Of a DNA stretch of 64,000 bases, positions 34,027-45,996 are shown one piece after another. The position numbers and the translations under genes were made by a program. Within the stretch, counting starts at the first letter, position 1; every line of letters starts with the position of its first letter. This DNA comes from Tubulanus polymorphus (taxonomy: Eukaryota > Nemertea > Palaeonemertea > Tubulaniformes > Tubulanidae). The stretch spans positions 20,944,485-21,008,484 of the forward strand of contig NC_134027.1 of the NCBI RefSeq assembly GCF_964204645.1, read 5' to 3'. Below the pieces are notes generated by a model. The model did not search any database, was not told the DNA's origin, and was given only the letters and a program-made list of their open reading frames with translations.

Positions 34027-34407
34027 CTAATATACACAGTTTTTCGGTGCCAAGTTCTGCCACTGGGTGGTGCACTGGTAATTCTTTTTCATGAACATTT
34101 CTGACAGGAGAAAATTTGAAAGTCGTACAAGCCATATTGCCGGCACCACTTTGCAGGGGAATGTGTGGTTACGCCCCACGAATGGTCCCGGTAGCTCATG
34201 ACAGTGGAATATTGGAAACCGAATACCACACGATAATTGTTTGTTTCTGTTGGGCCTGCGCCAGCGGGAATGCAGCTACCCAAAAATACTTGGGTGGAGT
34301 AATAGACCAATGAAGGGTTGATGTGAGCTTCAGCGGGAGGCAATCAACCTTTAGTAAGCGTGGATGGTAAAGACTAGATTGAACTACACGTTGCACATGT
34401 ATACATA

Positions 34408-34583
34408 CAATGAAACCTCGTTACAACGAACTAAACGGGACCAGAAAAATCTGTTCGTTGTAACCGATAGTTCGTTACATCCAGTATGAAAACAATTAAA
34501 TTCTCGTACATGGGACACAATTCTATATTTGTTATTTCCGATGAATCGTCGTATCCGAGATCGTTATGACAAGGTTCCTACTG
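34408..34583. mobile_element. 176-bp MITE, Tc1/mariner- or pogo-like
   Basis: Imperfect inverted ends of about 25 bp (CAATGAAACCTCGTTACAAC at the left; complement of CAGTAGGAACCTTGTCATAAC at the right) are flanked by TA. The CAGTGAAACCTCGTTA-type end with TA duplication is common in pogo/Tigger-like MITEs. Non-coding. Confidence 0.7.
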
Positions 34584-36209
34584 TACACTGTACCATATGC
34601 ATTTCTCTATGTTTTACGAATACTTACTTAAATTCAGTACTATATATTTCAATTATACAAAATGTCAATTTTGAAAAATCCCGAAGGCGCTGTGTCTAGT
34701 CGGCAAATGAGAATGATCAGGAGGGAATATACAGAAGAACCCGCTTGATTTGGATCATTTGAGACTGATGAAATTATTCCGGTTTGAATACGTAATCATC
34801 GGATTGAATATCGTGTTTTACATACATTCATGTATAGATGGAGTGCAGTCAATATCCGGATAAGGTCAAAATCCGGATAAAGCAGGATTGACTAGTTATT
34901 TGATCAATTATAAGGCCTTTTTTCTAATAGCTTGGTTTACGGGGTAGACGTATTAAAATATCATTTCGGAGGAAAAAATTTTTTTTTTTTAATTCCCTCA
35001 GTGAGATAAAATCACTATTCGAAGGAAGAGGGAACTGTCGATATAGGGCAATATACTTATGTCCAAACAAATGATTCTTGGAAAGTTCGAATCCAGCAAG
35101 CTGTAATAAAAAAAGAACCTTGGTTTTTCAACTTTTTAATTTTTTTGCTCATTTTTTCGCTGAATTTGTTCCACGGACGGAAATTAAGAAAAAGAATTTT
35201 ATTTTCATTTGAATTTTCTTCAAATTTCGGAGGCGGTTTCCGTAAACCAGGCTATTAAAAAAAGGCCTAAGTTAAAAACACCTGACCAGGTCTCAACTGA
35301 CTTCTCACATCATTCAAGGATTATAGTCATCCGGGATAACTTATGGTATTATTTTCATACCCTTATTCCGCCATCTTCCAGCAGTGGTTGCTCAATGACA
35401 AGCCTGTACTCCCCCAACCCTAGTCAGGAACTCGACACTAGATCGACACCATTTTCATTTTATGACTGTCAGGATTCGACATCAAAACACTCATCATCAT
35501 TAGCCTTGATCAACATGTTTTCGCTCGATCATAAGATCATCGAAGGTTTAGGAATTGACATCTGGACATCGTTACCCGAGATTAACCAGAGTTCCTTATC
35601 ATTATAATCACTTTTATCGAGTAAGATTAATAGAATTAATGAAAATTGATGATGTCGAAAATGTCGTTGAGGTTGAATTAGTTGTTGAGGTTGTTTACGT
35701 GTTGATGTCCGACCAGGGGCTCACAGGATTGTCACTGACTGTTGCGTCAGTAGACCGATGCCATCTAGTAAATTTTGTGAAATCATGTTTCCCATCAGAC
35801 CAGTTTGAATAACTGTCATGACCAATAAATATACAATAAAGTAAACCTCGTCTTACTCGTACATGGCAAACTTGAACATTTGTCTAACTCAAGGCAAAAA
35901 CGAAATCATTTTTCTCACTTCCTTATGTATTTTCCTATCCTCAACTCGGACTTCGCTTACCTCGGACCTCAATTTGCCAGTCCTAGTTTATTCGAGTAAG
36001 GGCAGGTTTACTATCTACTACTATCTGAAAAACTCAGAATTTGAGGGATTTTGTGCCCTCTAAATTGTATGCTGGAATTTGAGGGGTTTTTGAGGGATTT
36101 GAGGGGCTGTAAGAACCATGCTACACTAATACATGTATATTCATCCAAGACGAGTTTATAGATAACATCACATGTAAATAACAGAAACATTTATGTATTT
36201 CGCTGCAAT
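34584..36209. other. Intergenic DNA 3' of FRA10AC1
   Basis: AT-rich, with small degraded repeats, including an 'aaacctcgtcttactcg' piece near 35843. Open frames at 35209-35812 have no recognisable domain. I see no gene. Confidence 0.5.
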
Positions 36210-37100
36210 TTACAAGAACAAATCATCTAAATATTCCTCAAATTCGTCGTCCTTTGATTTTTCAACGTCCAATTTCACCGGTCCTTCCCAAATCGAAGTC
36301 GACGCCTGCGAGTCGACTGTTTTTACGTTTTTCTCGGCAGATTTCTCGCCCACAGACTGTTTTTCGGTCGTCCCCGTCGATCGACGACTCGTCGACGGAC
36401 CTTTGACGACTTCGCGTTTTCGACTGTTGTAATTCAACTTATACGAACACCGCGGGCACAAACGTAATTTCACCAACGCGTTTTTCTTTTCGTTCGCTTC
36501 TACGTACGCGAAGTTCACTTCCCAACTGCGCAGCCCTTCGCTTTCCGCGCACTTCTTATTCCCGCAAACGAACTGCCCCTTGCCGGCAATCAGCTCCTTC
36601 TCGATTCTCCAACGCAACGCGATTTTATTCTCTTTGTACCGACTCAAATCGGCAATGCAATATTCCTTGAACAACTTATCGTAATATTTCTTCGCCAGTT
36701 TTTTCTCCCACGTCAACGAATCGTCGTCCCGTTCGTCGTCGTCGTCCCAGAGAAATCGATGGTTCTCTCTGATGATGTCCAAGTCGGTTTTATCGCGCGA
36801 CGAGTCGCGTCCGAAGTCGCTCTTGCTACCGTTGTAGTACATCAGATAATTGTTCACCATCATCTTGTGACGGGAGTAAGCGTCCATGCTCAGAACGTGG
36901 AACCGTCGTATACGCGCTTCTTCCCGGTCGCTTTCCGATTCGTGCAGTCGTTTCGAAGGCGGTACCGCCGCGACGTCAGACGATTTCGCGCGATCGTCTC
37001 CGGCGAGGTCGCGGCGTCGTTTTCGCTTATTTTCGACTTCGGAATCGTTTTCGAATTCCGAGCCGTAATCACCGCCTTGGTGCAGCGTAACGAAATCCAT
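36210..37100 (-). CDS. FRA10AC1: FRA10AC1 homologue, single coding exon
   Basis: 296 residues from ATG 37098-37100. The conserved core includes DAYSRHK, DFGRDSSRDKTDLDIIRENH, RFLW, LAKKYYDKLFKEYCIADLSR and ELIAGKGQFVCGNKKC. It ends in an acidic DEFEEYLDDLFL tail like other family members. The protein is nuclear and linked to the spliceosome; two CxxC pairs (C-x4-C and CPRC) suggest a zinc site. A splice acceptor (TTATATTTTCAG) sits 9 bp before the ATG, so the first intron is in the 5' UTR. The whole coding region is one exon, unlike the multi-exon vertebrate gene. Codons are GC-rich compared with flanks. Confidence 0.93.
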   Translation of the reverse strand: MDFVTLHQGGDYGSEFENDSEVENKRKRRRDLAGDDRAKSSDVAAVPPSKRLHESESDREEARIRRFHVLSMDAYSRHKMMVNNYLMYYNGSKSDFGRDSSRDKTDLDIIRENHRFLWDDDDERDDDSLTWEKKLAKKYYDKLFKEYCIADLSRYKENKIALRWRIEKELIAGKGQFVCGNKKCAESEGLRSWEVNFAYVEANEKKNALVKLRLCPRCSYKLNYNSRKREVVKGPSTSRRSTGTTEKQSVGEKSAEKNVKTVDSQASTSIWEGPVKLDVEKSKDDEFEEYLDDLFL

Positions 37101-37315
37101 TTTCTCGATCTGAAAATATAAAGATAAGTTAAAACTTCGTAATAATCTGATGATCAAATTTTTGGTATTTGCTAATTGGTAGGTACATCAAGTTTCAATG
37201 ATGACATCAACTGAAAACTTAAACTGGATAGGGGATCATTCATTCATTACACACGCATTAGGGGAGGGGGGAGGGGTAAGTGCAATTACTAACTGTAATG
37301 ATTATTGTATATGAA

Positions 37316-37990
37316 CTAGGGGTTCAGGGACACCATGCCCACTTGGGAAGTGGTTCCAAATGCTCAACAATCTAACAATTTCAATATTCAACGCCCCCTG
37401 GTGACCATATACAAAAACCAATGCGAAACCTTGAAACTCACCACAATCATAGAACATGTCAGCAGCTACAATTTTGTAATTGATTGTGATAACAAAATAT
37501 GCCTCGTTACCAATTTAATATGGAAAAACTAAGTTATTCTACTATTTAACGCCCCCTGGTGACCATATTCAAAACCCAATGACCTCGAAACTTACCACAT
37601 TCATAGAACATGTCATGAACTACAACTTTGCAATTGATCATGGTAACAAAATATGCCTAGGTACCAATATAATAAGGAAATATTAAGTTATTCTACTATT
37701 CAACGCCCCCTGGTGACCATATATAATAACCAATGTCCTTAAAACTCGCAACAATAGTAGTTGATGTCATGAGCTACAACTTTCCAATTGATTGTGGTTA
37801 CAAAATATGCATAGGTACGAATATAATATAGAAATGCTAAGATATTGCATTATTCAACGCCCCCTGGTGGCCATATACAAAATCCAATGACCTTGAAACT
37901 CACTACAATCATAGAACACGTTATGAGCTACAACTTTCTAAATGATTGTGGTAACAAAATACGCTTAGGCATCAATATAAAGTCCCAAGT
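37316..37990 (-). repeat. Tandem repeat array (about 154-158 bp units) with CTCF-like motifs
   Basis: Four units start at the shared CGCCCCCTGGTGACCAT core: 37392-37408, 37550-37566, 37704-37720 and 37858-37874 (the last reads GGTGGCCAT). The complement of the core matches the vertebrate CTCF consensus CCACCAGGGGGCG. The array matches 47640-48300 unit by unit in inverted orientation, so both are copies of one dispersed element. Ends near 37320 and 37990 carry 'cccacttgggaagtgg' and 'cccaagtgggc'. Confidence 0.85.
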
Positions 37991-38308
37991 GGGCTAAAAA
38001 ATGGCCGATTTTGCATACAGGGGGGTTGAAAAAGTCAAATTCCGTGCGTACGTAATAAATGAATGATCCCTAGTACTACAGGGGCTTGTCGCATTTGATA
38101 GTGAATGGGTGAAACCAAAAATACATCCTCTCTACGTATTTTTGATGAAACTAGTATCACCGCGTTCAACACTAGTATCCCTGTAGGGACTTCCAGGTCG
38201 GGTTTGATGGCGGTTTAATCCACGATCAAGACAATTGTGACAAGTCCTGGCTGATATTTCTCAAAAGCCAATTATGATCTAATTGTTTCAGTTCAGGACC
38301 GGGGTCTT

Positions 38309-38419
38309 TAGTTAGTTACCTAATCGTTGGTGGTAAGCTTTAATAATCGGATGGGCTTATACCGGTTGGTATAAGGTAAAGCTGTGGTTTGTGAAAATAT
38401 CTGATCGTGAAAATAAGAG
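38309..38419 (+). repeat. Left copy of an inverted repeat pair (with 42041-42146)
   Basis: About 110 bp containing AGTTAGTTACCTAATC, GGTGGTAAGC and AAAGCTGTGGTTTGTGAAAA. It is found inverted at 42041-42146 with about 85% identity by eye. The pair flanks 3.6 kb and could be the ends of one large element or two insertions. Confidence 0.7.
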
Positions 38420-38869
38420 ACAGTTTACTGACTAGGGGTCCCATTACTACATTATTGCATAGTTAATACACGCGATCACAGCACAGGGCACGTCACAAAT
38501 GGTCCTGTACGGATACAGGGGTTAGTCATTGATACTGATTCTACTTGTTAACTGTCCACATGTAGATCACGCAGAGAGTAGACCTAATCCCAGAATGAAG
38601 ACGTAGAAATTAATCAAAATGATAGGGGGAGCAGGGATTGCGTCATTGAAAAAGTGCTTTGGAAATCATCCAACTGGGTGAAGAAATAAATGAAGTTGCG
38701 TCAGGTGACTGCGGTAAATGTTGCTACTGGTACTCGATTTACTGTCACCTGCACAGGAGCTCGTATTAGAGTTTGTTTTTTTTTTGGTTTTACATCACTT
38801 GGATCTTGGTTTCCCAAGACTAAACATATTGGATTATTCATTTAACCTCACGACAGGAGGGCCTTTGAA

Positions 38870-38990
38870 GTGTTGCCCGCACACTGTAAGCAGTCAGCAG
38901 GACTTGAACCCAATTGTCACTCAGCACTGATAGTGGATGCAACAGTACCATGCCTTAGGCCTATCTCACTGAGCTACTGAGGCCGCTATA
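38870..38990 (-). repeat. tRNA-like SINE fragment
   Basis: On the minus strand the sequence reads AGTAGCTCAGTGAGATAGGC (A-box-like) and, about 60 bp later, GGGTTCAAGTCC (B-box). The spacing is too long for an intron-less tRNA and no stem closure is seen, so it is a SINE head or a tRNA pseudogene. Confidence 0.45.
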
Positions 38991-39249
38991 GCAAGGGACT
39001 TGAATATGGGCTTTGATAATGGATAAATACTTAATAATTCACCACCGATATGTAATTGCTATTCGATCATCCGCCATGTTTTATAATGAATTTTCCCATA
39101 ATGCAACAACGCGCACCCCTCGTCTATGTATTGGATTGTATAGGCCTTCTCCATATCTCCATAATGCTTAAATCTACCCGCAAACACTTACAGGACAGTA
39201 CCTACAATTCAATTCAATATATCTATTTGCATAGGAGAGGCAAACATAT

Positions 39250-39429
39250 CACAGGGGCTTGTATCAAAAGTTTGGGGGTGAACTGAAGCTTAGATCATCC
39301 AGTATCCCTGGTACTAAATATATAAAAATATATATATTTTTATATATATATTTTTATATATATAGTACCAGGGATACTGGATGATCTAAGCTACAGTTCA
39401 CCCCCAAACTTTTGATACGAGCCCCTGTG
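39250..39429. repeat. 180-bp near-perfect palindrome
   Basis: Arms of about 66 bp run from CACAGGGGCTTGTATCAAAA inward; the complement runs outward on the other side. A central run of about 50 bp of AT is itself self-complementary. A few mismatches exist (aactgaagc versus aactgtagc). It would extrude a long hairpin or cruciform. The outer GAGCCCCTGTG end recurs at 40319 and 41309. Confidence 0.9.
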
Positions 39430-40318
39430 AAACATATATACAATCTACGCAGGCCTAGCAAAGCCAGAAAGGCCGCTTGACCCAAACGTTAGCACCCATG
39501 CAGTAATACAGAATAAAGTACCGTAATAACAATACACAAATTATACAAATAGAATTAACAATATGACTCTATCAGAATGTGGATGCGTAATGATTAACTC
39601 TGATACGAGTCCCTGAATCACCCGAAACCCTGCATAAAAAATTTAAAACATCTGGTTACATAGCCATCGATCGGTGGTAATTAGCACGACCGAATATATT
39701 CCGAGCCCGCTTTCTCAACGCTTTTTTAATCGAATGTGGACTTTCTTCATACATAGATCGGTAGAGTATTCGAAAATCTTACGTTTAAACGAATTTCTGC
39801 AAAAGTTATTCAATTTACATCGATGTTTATGTCGTTATAATCGATTGTGTTGTCATCTCATCGATCGAACTGCAAATGTCAGGCGTTCAAGTTCTCAAGG
39901 TCGGGTGGATCCCTACATTGAATTGAATTGAATTTAAATTGAAGTTTGCAAAAATCGAGAAAACGGAAGGAAATTGGCCGAATCTAACATCTATTTGGCA
40001 CTTTTAAGATGTTAAGCCGTGTACATTGAGAAGCTAATGCCAGAGAGGTCGTATCGCTTCTTCACACAAGACTTCTCTGAGGGTAGAGTCCTCAGTCTAG
40101 CTAGGCTCAGTGAGTATCCTCTGCTGGCTCTAATTTTAATTAATTTAAAATTAGTCTGAATACCACCAGTCCAGTCGTTGTTACGGTTCTAACTACTGAG
40201 AGGAACAACGGCTAGGTACTAGACTACCTCTGGCTCTGTCTGGACTCCTCCTCCCGCTCCATCCCTGCACCAGTGATACAGTACACTGTCACTGTCACCT
40301 GTTTCACCCAGTCCTGGC

Positions 40319-41309
40319 CACGGGCTCGTCACGATAGCTAGGCGGGGGGATCCAAAATCAAGGATTTGATCCAGTATCCTATAGTACCACCTATATTCTA
40401 TTATATGCGGTACCTGGCTTGAATTACGGTCAAAACGTCTTCGTTTCGAAACGTCCTCATGCCAAAACGTCCTCCAGTCAATGGGCTTATACCAACGTTA
40501 GGTTTAACGTTGGTATAAGCCCATCCGATTATATTTCGTATTCAGAATATATAGAATGTTTTGGGCATTTGAAGCCCTCAATCATCAAAATCGGTGAAGG
40601 ATTTTGCGTCGAACTCAACGTTTGAAATTTCGAAAATCGAAGAAAGCCGGCGCCACAGCATTTTCGGTCCAGGCGATTTCGGTCCGAATTTCGCGCTCAA
40701 AGACATATAATCCATGAACTATTATTCATTGGAAGTTAACGAGATAAGTTTCATTAGAAGCAAGAAGCTATTAGCTTTCATATCATGCCTGGATTATCGA
40801 AATCAGATTAGAAATAACGAAATAGTAAGTGACTGAAGTTGAGTAGTTTGTGAGCGTCGTTAGCCCCCTTGTTATTTTATATATAATATATACATCGGAT
40901 TAACAGATTATCGTTTTTACATTACCTACAACTCTGATACGAGCCCCTGTGGTTCTTAAAACCAATACTCCGAGGCAGGCGAAATCTTCGTCAGCCGGCG
41001 CGTCATTAAGACTACTCTACAACCGACATCGTCGATCGTAACACATACAACAACTCAAAGTGCTTTATCGTCCCCGTGCGAACACCAAACAGTACAAACA
41101 CTTCTTTGTTGAAACACTGCCAGAAAATATCATCTGCTCTGGTACAACTGAGTTGACGCCCAGCTCAGTAAAAATTAACCTAACTTGCACTCTCCCCTAC
41201 CCGTCGTATTAATGCCGATATCGGATACCGCAACGTAATACTACATATTACAGATTACTGGGACAAATCTTTGACTTTGTACCCCCAGCTATCGTGACGA
41301 GCCCCTGTG
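40319..41309. mobile_element. About 990-bp element with CACAGGGGCTCGTCACGATAGCT ends
   Basis: Left end CACGGGCTCGTCACGATAGC and right end GCTATCGTGACGAGCCCCTG are inverted copies with one indel. I see no coding capacity and no clear target duplication. A related end (GATACGAGCCCCTGTG) occurs at 39429 and near 40946, suggesting nested insertions of one family. Confidence 0.5.
40481..40524. repeat. Perfect 20-bp hairpin
   Basis: ATGGGCTTATACCAACGTTA is followed by a 4-base loop and its exact complement. Related sequence (GGGCTTATACCGGTTGGTAT) lies inside the inverted-repeat pair at 38309 and 42041. Confidence 0.9.
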
Positions 41310-42040
41310 TACACGTCGGTAATAAGAAACATCGTTATATATTATATGGAACAGAGACTTGCAAACCGGTCACCACTCTCGACAGGAACTGGTGAAAGGA
41401 AGGGCTTCTCTACGGAGAATGCTCATAATGAAAACTTTTTTTGAGCATTTGATTTTTTCGCGATGCGGCTCCGGTTACGAAGTAAGGGCATGCACACAGT
41501 AGAATTCTGACTTGCAATGTTGGGATTCGGAACCAAATGAAAAAATATAGTACTTTGCCCACTGAGCCACAGCACACGACTGGAAGCTAGATGAGTTGAT
41601 TTATATAGCCTCACCTAACCCTAACCCTATTCTTTCACGCATGCGTTTACGTTTTTCGTGGACAATTAGTCACCGTGTCGATTTTGATGTGGCCAATTCA
41701 TGCCGAATTGGCAAAAACTCCCTGCAGTTTGAATCTATTCTCCTCCCCGTTTCAAAAACTTGTCCAAAAAGTATCAGAACCCAAAAAGCATGAAACGACG
41801 ATGGTTAAGTTAATCACATTACATAACCTTAGTGATGCGGAGAGAAAGATTCTACTTAAAACAAATATTAGGGGCCGCCTTTTTAGAAATCTAATCGTCA
41901 ATTTGCTCCTTGAGTGTGTCGATCAATGAGTTATCAGCATAATGTTTACTACGATAATGTCCAGTCTGCAAAATATCTACTGCCAAAAAATAATTGTAAT
42001 TAGTAAGGGTTTAGGGACCTGATCTAGTCTGTGGTTTAGT

Positions 42041-42146
42041 TTCACAATGAGATATTTTCACAAACCACAGCTTTACCTTACTTACACCAGTTGGCATAAA
42101 CCCACCCGATTATAAAGGCTTACCACCAAGGATTAGGTAACTAACT
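42041..42146 (-). repeat. Right copy of the inverted repeat pair (with 38309-38419)
   Basis: Inverted counterpart of 38309-38419; see that entry for the shared words. Confidence 0.7.
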
Positions 42147-42440
42147 AGATCTGATTGAGTCTGAATACCAGTCTGAATTGGACGCATTCCCATGGAAAAA
42201 ATCGCTGGATACTAGACTAGACGTGATCATTAATAATCAAATCATTTTGGCCTTCAATCAAATGGGCTTTCGCAAAAATATCCGCAGACAGTTTACTGCC
42301 TAGTTCAAGGGTTGTTTAGGGCTAGATTTGTGGGTTAGTCCGTATAGAGGGAAAGGTTAGTTGCGCGATACGACCAGGGAAATTTTGACAGGCAGCAAAA
42401 CCTATCTAATGTGTATTTCAACTTAGCTTGAAAGGATGTT

Positions 42441-42773
42441 GGGTCAATCAGTTTTGGTAGTACATTGGCCTACCTGATATACCGGTAGATAGAAGTACCA
42501 GAATGGATGGGCAGTTGAACTGAAACATCAATTTTATTAATTCATTTTACATTGTATTGAAGGTTTGCCAAAAAGTCTTCTTTAATAGGGCTCATAGAAA
42601 CGAGACACCATTGTCTTAGATAAACCCATTCCAAGAAGATGGCTCTAAGTCTAAGAAGGCTTTTTGGCAATCCGTCATTACAGTGTAAATTGGATTAGAA
42701 ATTAAAGTTTCAGTTCAGCTGTCCATCTGTGCTGGTCCTACATCAGGTATGTACTACAAAAACTGACCGAACC
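42441..42773. mobile_element. Foldback element with long imperfect arms
   Basis: Arms of about 140 bp are inverted copies. From outside in they share CAGTTTTGGTAGTACAT, CCTGAT, ACCAG, GGATGGGCAGTTGAACTGAA, and TTTGCCAAAAAGTCTTCTT. Several substitutions and small gaps distinguish them. No coding capacity. Confidence 0.75.
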
Positions 42774-43239
42774 AGGCGACCAGACGTCCTCTCAAGCAAA
42801 GTTGAAATAGACATAGAAGTTAGGACAATATGTAGTACTAGCACAGGTTGTGGTTTATGGGTTTTAATCTGGTTTTTTTCACCAATTTCCCATGCATTAC
42901 TTGGCTTGTTTTATTAGTCTCGCTAACATAATTCCGAAGATCTTCTACTCTCATATTTTTAGACGTAACTCCCTGAGAATGGATATTGGCATGACTAATG
43001 TTGATGAAAGTAATGATTCCATGTTTCAACAAGAAAAAGCTTTCAGAGTTGAAGTAGAATTACAAGGTAAAGCATTCAATCAGAACTTTTCATTTAATAA
43101 GACAGCTGTTGTGCAGGAATCAATCTGCAGCCTGGAACCACCCTTTCAGATATTCACTGATTTTTGTGAGGCTTTTTAGAAATTTTGTTGGATAAAAAGT
43201 CTTATTTTCTTAATATATACAGGCATATCAGGCATTTTA

Positions 43240-43985
43240 AGCCCACTTGGGAATTCAGTCCCAATGGTAAAGTCTTGAAATTTGGTTTATACATGTTTAT
43301 ACCATTGTAGACACATCTGCAGCCCAACTGGCTCAATCAAAATTAAGATAACCGACAGGCAGCCATTAATATTCAGGACATTTTCACATTTTTGCAGTTT
43401 TCATGGAAATTTTGAAGTAACCTCAATCAATTACCTTGATCTTTCATTCCCCCTCCCCAAGGCCCATCAGCATAAGAGAAATTGGGTTAATCGGACCCAT
43501 GATGGTGTCCCATTACAATTTTTGTCCCGAAAAGGTCATTTTGGCCTAGATTCAGAGACCTGTAGCTTCCTTACAGTTGGCCATTTTTATTGAAATTCAA
43601 GATGGGTATTGGGTGGGGACCTGTGTGTGTGTTTTTAAATCAGTCAATTGTCATGCAATTGGCGGTCATTTTAGTGTTATCAGTCCTCATTTGTAGATGG
43701 AAAACGGTTTTTTAGGAAAATATCAACAGGTTTTTAGTTTTAAGTCTTGATATTTGATACTTATTAGCATTGTCATGGGATAGGCCTATATCTCCTCAGT
43801 TGGAATTTGGAGCACTGCAAAGGATACATCTCACATGGAAATGGGATTACCTAGTTATTCTTTCTCGCCACCAGGGGGAGTTGAATATTGAATTATATAC
43901 AATAGGCATATGTTTTGTTACCACAACAAATCATTGTGGGGAGTTTGAAGGTCATTGGTTTCATGTTCACCAGGGGATGTAAGGT
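43240..43985 (+). repeat. Copy of the dispersed repeat element carrying a CTCF-like core
   Basis: Shares 'cccacttgggaattc', 'atatcaacaggttttta' and 'gccaccagggggagttgaat' (43867-43886) with 46970-48300. It lies upstream of the zinc-finger exons, probably in an intron. Confidence 0.65.
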
Positions 43986-44142
43986 ATTGAAACAGACATC
44001 AAACATCTGAGCGGGTGGGTCCACGCATCAGATTGACTGGAAATTTATCAGATTGCTGTACTACATATATTATTTAGTACCAATTGAAAAAGATACTCAA
44101 AGTACCAAAGGCTTAGCAGTTTTATGTTCTTTTTAATTTCAG

Positions 44143-45996
44143 TTGATGGTGAGCATTTTCAAGATGTATTTATTTGTGGACAATGCACGACTCCATTTTC
44201 GGATGTGAAAGAATTTCTCCTCCATAAAGCAACGCGTAAGTTTATAATGACCATTTTTAGCTTGTTATGATATCCTAGCTCCGACTACACTAGAATTTGC
44301 ATGGCTCAGCTGAAAAAATATCTATTGTTCCCATGAGACACGAGGCAAGTAGTTTACTGTTCTCTATATTTCAGATGCTACAACAATCGGGGAATTGCAG
44401 AAATATCAATGCGATTTATGTAAACTTCACTTCTCAAGGATGTCAGTTTTAATCAAACATTATAAATCTCGCCATCAAATTAACGTCATCGGCAATGGGG
44501 AAGGTATAGAGATGAAACCTGCGCTCAAACTGGACGATGCAAACCAGTTTGCGACTGAACCGAAAGAAGATGTAAACATCCCTATCGATTCTTTGATTCG
44601 TAAAGAAAGTTCCGCGGTGCCATCTACCCGAAATTTAAGCGAACTGGATTTAGACGATTCATCGTTGCAACAACACTTAGCAATTCCGGTCACCGAGCAA
44701 TTGCCATTGCACGATGAGTCTGCAACTGTTTTGATGAGCGGGAATTCAAGTCATTTGAGCGGAGACGTGGAAGTGAATGAAATCTACCTGGAAATTGAGT
44801 CCGTACCGGGCGGTAAAACGACTTCGAATACAAATAAATCTTGTCCTCCCGATTATAATCAAATTAAACCAGAGATCGATTTCTTTTTCGTGTTATCGAT
44901 GGTTACGATTGAGGAAGGCGCATTCGAATACGCGAGCGGGACTTTTCGCTGCGTTTACTGCGCGTTCAAGTCGTCCCAACAGATGGCGCTAGTCGGCCAC
45001 GTGCATAAACACCACGGTGACAAGTTAGGCACCGAAGACATCCCGGCGAATTTGCAAGTCAACGCCGAGGACACGCTGATGAGGATTTCCACGTATCGCA
45101 ACGAATACCGACAGGAAGGGACGAAGCGCGCGAGCGTCGGTCGACCGGCGGTGAAAAAAAGTTCATCGTCGAAATCTCGTCAGCGCAATGTCGAACACCA
45201 GGACGTACCGGGAACATATTACTGCGTAAAATGCAATAAAGTGTTCAGTCGGTTGCGGTATCTACGGCGACACCGCGTCGTGCACGACGACGAAAAGGTC
45301 TACACGTGCGAAGTGTGCGGCAAACAATTCAAAACGAAGTCGTACTTGCACGCGCATCAAAAGTCGCACACGGAAAAACGCTTCCAATGCGATCAGTGCG
45401 ACTTCGTGTCGACGAACAACACGTTGATTCACGCGCATCGACAATTGCACAGTAATGGCAGCGTGCTGTGCGACATCTGCGGCTTCGCGTATTCCGATAA
45501 GTCGTCGTTGGCAAAGCATAAACAAGTCCACGATCCGAAGCGACCGTTCATGTGCACGTTCGAGGGTTGCACGTGGCGTTTCAAGTCGGACACGATGCTC
45601 AAAGCGCACGTACGTGCGCACACAACGTCCGGTAAATTCAAGTGTTGCCTTTGCGGATACAGCTTCCGTCACAAGCATCACCTGCAACGCCACGAGCTAA
45701 AAACGCACGGAATACAACGCGTGAAAGCCGTTTACGACCACGAATCGTATAAATCCGACGCGGACGATTTGGGATTGTTGGTAACGGACGGCGACGGCGA
45801 AACGATGCAATATTTACCGCCGCAGTTAGTACTAGCTGCCGCCGACGAACAGGGAACGTCGATTTCGGTGGAAGCTAGTGATTTGACGACTTTGAATATC
45901 GCGTATCAGACTTTATTTCAACAAACTTCGGATGTGCAGATTGACGGAGACACGCAAACGTTAGGTTTATCGGTTATTACCGATTCTATTCAATAA
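44143..45996 (+). CDS. C2H2 zinc-finger transcription factor, last two coding exons
   Basis: Exons 44143-44235 (acceptor TTAATTTCAG, donor GTAAGT) and 44375-45996 (acceptor TATATTTCAG) join in phase 1. The first gives an atypical finger (FICGQCTTPFSDVKEFLLHK). The second has eight more fingers: two N-terminal, then six clustered between about residues 275 and 440 of the exon product, including FMCTFEGCTWRF with a longer Cys spacing. The domain order resembles the ZFP64/ZNF341 type, but I do not assign orthology. AATAAA lies 3 bp after the stop. Upstream coding exons with the ATG are not found. It probably binds DNA in the nucleus. Confidence 0.88.

Noticed and set aside
34300-34390. Exon-like frames near 34089-34396
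   Set aside because: The sequence recurs at 63750-63850, so it is a dispersed repeat.
41614-41628. Telomere-like CCTAAC repeats
   Set aside because: Only two to three units; too short to be an interstitial telomere.
45262-45693. Minus-strand 143-codon frame in the zinc-finger exon
   Set aside because: Shadow of the finger-coding strand, caused by GC-rich codons.
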